From NCBI RefSeq assembly GCF_024139115.2, contig NC_085141.1, positions 368,241,925 to 368,305,924 of the forward strand: a stretch of DNA of 64,000 nt, given 5' to 3'. A model generated the notes under the pieces. That model was not told where the DNA came from and made no database searches. It saw only the letters and a program-made list of their open reading frames with translations. Made by a program: the position numbers and the translations under genes. The stretch comes from Armigeres subalbatus. Its lineage: Eukaryota > Arthropoda > Insecta > Diptera > Culicidae. Positions 59,253 through 64,000 of this stretch are shown here, in pieces (within the stretch, counting starts at the first letter, position 1; each line of letters starts with the position of its first letter).

Positions 59253-59650
59253 CTATATTTTGATACCGGTGGTGGATAACAAAGGAATCTTCATCAGACC
59301 ATTGGCACGAAATTAACCCAGCTCAGAATATGCAGCAAAAAATGCATTCGATGCTGAATAAATGAAGAGCTCTTAAAAACTTTCCTTCCATCCTGTAAAG
59401 GATACTACGGAAAAACAAAGAGCTTCTCCCCCACCCGGTCGCAGAAGGCATTGGCATTTGACTCGTAGCGTCGCCGGCCGCTCTCGCGTGTATGTTTTTG
59501 ATGGCTCTATGCTACACATAGAGCAGAATCACAATTTCGAGTCACGTGGCGTCCCATCGAATGCACTTTTTGAATCAAAACAAACTATCAAAAACACCTC
59601 CTCTGAGACTGCGCATTATGACCAAAACTCAACATAACAAAGCTACATAC
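59253..59650 (-). other. Alad: Short 398-base intron of the dehydratase gene
   Basis: Donor GTATGT at 59650-59645 and acceptor ATATAG ending at 59253. No repeat is obvious in it. Confidence 0.85.
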
Positions 59651-60251
59651 CGCCGCTCGCTTGGCAATCCCCTTCGAACCGGGTGGCAGCTGGTAGCACT
59701 TGCGGTCACCGAAGGCCGGTGCCGATTTGGCCGCATCCCGGAACGGTCCGTAAAACCCGGACGCAAACTTAACCGAGTAGGACAGTACCGAGACGGTATT
59801 CTCCATTTTATTTTCCCGCAGAATTTTCTTAATCGCCCAAATGCGGTTATCCATCATGTCCGAAGGGGCCACGATGTGGGCCCCCGCCTTGGCATAGGCC
59901 AGCGAGATTTCCGCAATCCGTTGGATGCTGGGTTCGTTGTCGATGACTCCGTCGCCAGTGAGGACTCCGCAGTGACCGTGGCTGGTATACGGACAAAGGC
60001 AGACATCGCACGCGATTAACAAATCAGGGAACCATTGTCGGAGCTGGGGAAGGGCCCTGACGACCGGGTTGTTCGCCGAATCAGCCCCGCTTCCTGTGTC
60101 GTCTTTTGGGAGTTTTTCAACGACGCCAAACAGTAGAATCGATGCCAGGCCCTTCTCGACCAAGGGCGTTAGGTGCTTCTTCAGGGTGGTGATACCATAC
60201 CTGGCTACGCCAGGCATGCTCGGAATTTCCTGAACGACCTCATCGTCTTCC
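59651..60251 (-). CDS. Alad: Delta-aminolevulinic acid dehydratase, large central exon
   Basis: The exon is 601 bases: one base completing a codon, then 200 codons from [19 protein letters not shown] to [10 protein letters not shown]. It follows a CCAG acceptor at 60252. It carries [14 protein letters not shown], whose three cysteines bind the catalytic zinc in animal enzymes. It also carries [15 protein letters not shown] with the first active-site lysine, and [20 protein letters not shown], part of the substrate pocket. Together with the next two exons 289 residues are visible; about 40 N-terminal residues of the roughly 330-residue protein are missing and must lie upstream, beyond 64000. 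An intact frame and zinc ligands argue for a functional gene. Confidence 0.96.
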
Positions 60252-61117
60252 CTGGAACATTGATTTCGATTAACATTTATTCAAATTTCATGTGCATCCT
60301 TAACGTGCACTGAAGAAAATCGGCACTCGTTTGTTGTAACAAAACTCACACTAAAAAGATCGGATACATAAGATTGTGCGTCGAAATGTCTATATCTTGA
60401 CATTGTAGCTTCCGTAGCGTTGGATGAAAGATACTGCTGTGAAGCTTCGTTAGAGACATCTTGAAAAGAACTGATGACTACAAATGCACCTTGTAAGCTG
60501 ATAACTAAAAATCACAATGTTTCGCTAATCGAAGCCGGTTTCATATAACGCCACTCACGAAATTCCGATAATATAGCACGTAACGAACAAGGATGATTGT
60601 GTAATTTTTGGAACAAATCTATGACCGGCGGCGATGAGTCGTAATTTGTACGTGCGTATTCGCTGTTCGACAGACTGTATCAGTTGGACGAATGTTTTGG
60701 TTAGCAAAAGGTGAAAGTTAATGCAAACTGTAGTGGTAGATGACTGATAAATTCTTCTTCATTTGAATATTTCTTCATTCGCCGAATTTATTGCACCGTC
60801 TATCACAGTATGCACCGATCTATTGGACCATTGATTAGTAATAAAAAAAATGCTTATGAAAGTAAATAAGTCGCGATCATAGCAGGCCACGTACCAGTAT
60901 GTGAAGGAACTGCGAGAAAACACATATTTATGTTGTAGGTGTATGGATGTTTGTGGAAACATTTCAATCATAAGTTGCTTACCTTGTTGCATGCAAGTTT
61001 TAGTATATGTCGAGGGGTACATTATTCGAGTAAACATTTTCAATTTCGTGTCTAGTTAAGATTTTTACAATATTAATAATTTATTCTTATCAGTTTTTTT
61101 TCTCAGACAAATAATCT

Positions 61118-61176
61118 GAGAGAATAAATTTTGGCTGTTACACCCTTTTTAAATGTTGGTCTAGATATGTCGTAAT
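61118..61176. repeat. One end of the CTAGACC-type palindromic MITE
   Basis: AATTTTGGCTGTTACACCCT and TGTTGGTCTAGA match the right arm at 49298-49338. The partner arm is absent. Confidence 0.6.
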
Positions 61177-61196
61177 TTGAATTTGACTATTGCCAG

Positions 61197-61749
61197 GGTT
61201 CGGATTTCTCACTCACTCACGCGACAACAGATCGCTCCACCATCCACTTTATCCGGATAAATTACAGTGCGATAAACTCCGGCACAAGCGATGGTGCGAA
61301 AAATTGTTATCCCTCTTCCCATGTTTCGTGAAAATCAAATGCTGCTTACTTTGCTTCTCCGAACTGATTGCATACGACGATGCGCCACGATAAGTAGTAG
61401 GTTCAAGACAGCAGTTTTTCTATTTGCTTTCAATCAGTTCGTGTGGTGGCGTGGTTATAGTGGGCGCTCTATACATTTTAAAATTGTTTTGGGTTCGAAT
61501 TCCGTCGCGGACCTACATTTTTGTGAATATGCTTTTAAAACTTATCTGGAGAAGTGGCGAGATGGAGAATTTGGAGGCCCAAAATTAAATTATCCGGCAA
61601 GCCGCCGCTCGCGAGTTTATCGCCCGTCTTTCTATCCGGATAAAATATTGTGTGAGAACACTTGCTCAAAGGAGAATATGGAAAAATTGCACTCCGCTGT
61701 TGGGATCAATCCTGGGTTTTTATTCATATGAGTGAGAATTCCGAAGCCT
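61197..61749. mobile_element. Candidate 553-bp element with TTCTCACTCA inverted ends and internal pol III-like boxes
   Basis: GGGTTCGGATTTCTCACTCA at the left is the inverted counterpart of TGAGTGAGAATTCCGAAGCC at the right. Inside, TGGCGTGGTTATAGTGGGCG (A-box-like, about 61447) and GGGTTCGAATTCC (B-box-like, about 61491) are spaced as in tRNA-derived units. The open frames at 61190-61393 and 61291-61731 are unrecognised. Confidence 0.4.
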
Positions 61750-61864
61750 GCTATTGACTCATCTTTTTGCGTTTCCGTTTGGTAATAGTGCCTTGTCTTC
61801 TACTTCTCTGAGTTTACATACCTCTATTGGACATTGTCGCCTCGCAGCTTAATGTTCAAAAACT

Positions 61865-61955
61865 ACTTTTGCTTGACGCTCTTCGGCATACAAACAACGT
61901 GTCCAGCCCATCGTAGTCTGCCGTGTTATATAAGCTTAACAATAGTCAGCCCTGT
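61865..61955 (-). pseudogene. RTE family B remnant, C-terminal RWAGH region
   Basis: The sequence matches 34150-34240 (TTGACGCTCTTCGGCATACA and CAGCCCATCGTAGTCTGCCG). It is the 3' piece of a decayed minus-strand copy that continues at 62345. Confidence 0.65.
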
Positions 61956-62249
61956 TGGGGCGAGTTTCTGGCTTGACTAAAACCATCTTGACAGCAGTGT
62001 TCATGATGAACAGCTTCAAAGCTATAATTTATTGCTTATTATTTTATAATTCTAAATGGTTATACAAAATAAACTTACATTCTAGTGTACATTTCAAGCG
62101 GCCCAGAAATCTCCCTCACATCTTCACACTATTTCACTTGCAACTAAACACTTCTGAAGCAGTTTTAGTGGCGCACGATTTCACTGTTGCCCAGGGATTG
62201 AATTCAAAAGAGAATGAAAAAGTCTCTCACCTTAAGGTGATCTCTGTAT

Positions 62250-62345
62250 CTTCTTCTTCTTCGATGGCTCACATTCCAACTGGAACTTGGCTTGCTTTTC
62301 AACTTAGTATTCTATTATCATTTTCTCAGTTATTTACCTCGGCCT
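62250..62345 (-). mobile_element. 3' part of a tRNA-related SINE, minus orientation
   Basis: Starting with (TTC)n at 62250, the sequence CTTTTCAACTTAGTATTCTA and TCATTTTCTCAGTTAT resembles 16270-16315 of the other SINE. It splits the RTE family B remnant. Confidence 0.5.
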
Positions 62346-63095
62346 TTTTTACCTCGCGGGTAACATCATTATCGTACGACACTAGTGTTTGAAGATACTG
62401 AAATTTTTCCACCACAAATGAACCTACGTTGATTGCCAGTGACCGAAGGACTCTTCAAGCGGTCTCAGTCTGTTGAACAGAATACGGGACATAATTTTGT
62501 ACGCCGAATTAAGAAGGCTTATTCCCCGGTAATTGGCGTACTCCAGCCTGTGGCCTATCATTCCTCCGCATATCATTCTGCTCCATTCTTTCCTGCGCCT
62601 CAGTGATCATTTGTTCTTCATACTCTTTTTTTCCTGCGGTTGGTTCGTTTTTCAGCTGCTCTTGCTTTCTTGTACCGATCTTTATTCGATCGGGTACAAT
62701 CATAGTAGCAAGAAACAGGAATAAACAGAGGTGAGAACAGTTAGTCTCGATGAGTGGAAGAACACGGATGCAAATAAAGTGCGCTACTAAAAGTATTGTT
62801 TCCTGTTATCCTTTATATGAAAACCTGAAGACCCAAAAGTCTACACCCGGCGCCGGCACCAACATCCGGCTTCTAGCAACGTCTCGTCTGTCACTCTTTG
62901 ACACTCCACATCGAACCAACCCATTCTGAGCAGCCTCTGTGCAGTTCCTACCACTTCTCGCACTGTTGTGCCCACCCACCGCACCATGGATCGACTTCCA
63001 TAGATCGTTGATGTTATCGCTACCGTTGATTGCACTTATCCGTTCATCGAGCCTCTGGCAGTATTCAGCCGATACTCCTTCCATCGACAATCACT
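62346..63095 (-). pseudogene. RTE family B remnants with internal deletions
   Basis: Pieces at 62346-62450, 62452-62540, 62560-62700 and 62840-63095 match family B (34505-36070) in order but with gaps, for example CTCGCGGGTAACATCATTAT, GTACGCCGAATTAAGAAGGC and GTTGATGTTATCGCTACCGT. The last reads EGVSAEYCQRLDERI on the minus strand. Coordinates of the pieces are approximate. It is far more decayed than the copy at 33953-37110. Confidence 0.7.
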
Positions 63096-63589
63096 GGGTA
63101 GCTTAGTGCGCTTAGTGCTATACTCTAGAACATAAGTAAAATCGCATAAATCTTATAAATCATATAAATCATGCCCGAGTCACAGCCTGTGTATGGGGGA
63201 CCTTTATGACAAACAAATCAGAAGGGTTTATTTATTTATTATTTTAGAATTCATCTGATCTGATCTGATCTTAATGAATAACGTGAAACATTGCTAATAT
63301 ATATGTAGTCTTCTTATCCTATTAACAAATTGAGATGTAGTCGATCCAAAATCAAACACAGATTCAACTGATTTGAAAGCTCGTATCATCGCGCAAATGG
63401 GCTGATTATATGCATAACGAGTTTGGTGAAATCCATGTTGCATCAAAGTGTGTTGCCCCAAAAGTCTTCCTGATGCACGAAAATCCAGCAAAGTTAAAGC
63501 GGGCAGTCGACGTCTCCGTTTAATAATTTAACGATGAACGATGCTTGCTGAATCTTACGCCGCCGATCGGAAGTTTCGAGACCAAGTAG

Positions 63590-64000
63590 TTAGGATCTAT
63601 CGGGATAAGCTGGTAGGTTCGAGTTTATCGAAAGCCATCTACATCTACTTGCGCTTTTTGCTCCATTACCGACAAACAGGTGGTAGTTAGTTCCAGTAAG
63701 TTGGTAGCTACAGACCTTCCAGGAAGAAATCCGTGTTGATCGTTCGAGATATTTAATTTTATAGCTTGTAGAATATGAACGCTGACAATAGTTTCGAAAA
63801 GCTTTGACGCCCCAGAAAGACTCGTTTTTCACGGTAGTTCTTAACATCTTGACGGTCATCACTTTTGTGCACTGGAATCATGGTAGAAATTTTCCAGCAC
63901 TCAGGGAAAATTCCTTGCTCGAAAGAACGGTTGAAGATAAAAGCAAGGGGATCAGCCACAGCTCTTGCACCCAACCAGAGATTGCAACATTTTTTATTGC
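63590..64000 (-). pseudogene. CR1/I-type non-LTR reverse transcriptase fragment at the window edge
   Basis: Minus-strand frames read GARAVADPLAFIFNRSFEQG, then FPECWKISTMIPVHKSDDRQ and DVKNYR, the block before the first RT motif. After a frame change comes a segment with NISNDQHGFLPGRSVATNLL. The rest lies beyond 64000 or is lost at about 63590. Frame breaks show it is inactive. Confidence 0.7.

Larger units (their letters stand above)
60252..64000 (-). other. Alad: Upstream intron of the dehydratase gene, open at the right edge
   Basis: I looked on the minus strand for the N-terminal exon (HSGY type motif) and did not find it, so this intron probably continues out of the window. It holds a MITE end, an element with inverted TTCTCACTCA termini, RTE family B remnants, a SINE fragment and a CR1-type fragment. 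60252-61117 and 63096-63589 have no assigned feature. Confidence 0.6.

Noticed and set aside
60759..61043. 94-codon minus-strand frame as the missing N-terminal dehydratase exon
   Set aside because: It lacks the conserved N-terminal motifs of the enzyme and suitable splice sites in phase with the exon at 60251.

Overview
This window looks like transposon-rich intergenic and intronic DNA from a culicine mosquito, most likely Aedes. The reasons are AT-rich sequence, very large introns, several RTE-type non-LTR retrotransposons, an R1-type element, tRNA-derived SINEs, Helitrons and dozens of MITE or foldback elements. The species is inference; I could run no database search.

The only host gene I recognise with confidence is delta-aminolevulinic acid dehydratase (porphobilinogen synthase, haem pathway) on the minus strand. 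Its visible coding exons are 60251-59651, 59252-59136 and 44728-44576 (stop), with a polyadenylation signal at 44439-44434. The N-terminal exon lies beyond the right edge. The last two exons are separated by a 14.4-kb intron holding a 3.0-kb RTE element, several TA-flanked MITEs, two long degenerate AATTCC-type arrays and a four-copy 165-bp tandem repeat. A second, tentative host gene is a 119-codon minus-strand ORF at 23458-23099 with a signal-peptide-like N-terminus.

Layout. 1-590: palindromic element. 1749-6789: TA-flanked MITE holding a tRNA-Val-like SINE and a 2.7-kb TTAA-flanked foldback. 7505-8403 and 28671-29569: two 899-bp MITE copies in opposite orientation. 8456-9757: TTAA-flanked foldback. 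12.6-18.4 kb: small MITEs, a CA-repeat element, a 5'-truncated RTE copy with a 14-bp target duplication, an AATTCC-type array with a SINE in it, and an ACCGA-rich MITE. 19-22 kb: another array, then a nested element with a Helitron. 23.5-25.1 kb: small MITEs and a second CA-repeat element. 25.4-28.3 kb: R1-type pseudogene split by an element with an 8-bp duplication, itself split by a hAT-type element carrying a 23-bp minisatellite. 29.8-31.0 kb: GC-rich stretch of unknown nature. 31.37-31.91 kb: Helitron. 33.5-39.3 kb: one RTE copy interrupted by a second RTE family in opposite orientation. 40.3-43.4 kb: CR1/Jockey-type element. 44.4 kb to the right edge: the dehydratase gene and its repeat-filled introns.

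Apart from the dehydratase and possibly the small ORF, all coding potential I see belongs to decayed mobile elements. The most informative content is the nesting: clean target-site duplications at several places order the insertions, and in one case removing an insertion restores the host element's reading frame. I found no gene cluster, operon, CRISPR array or defence system.
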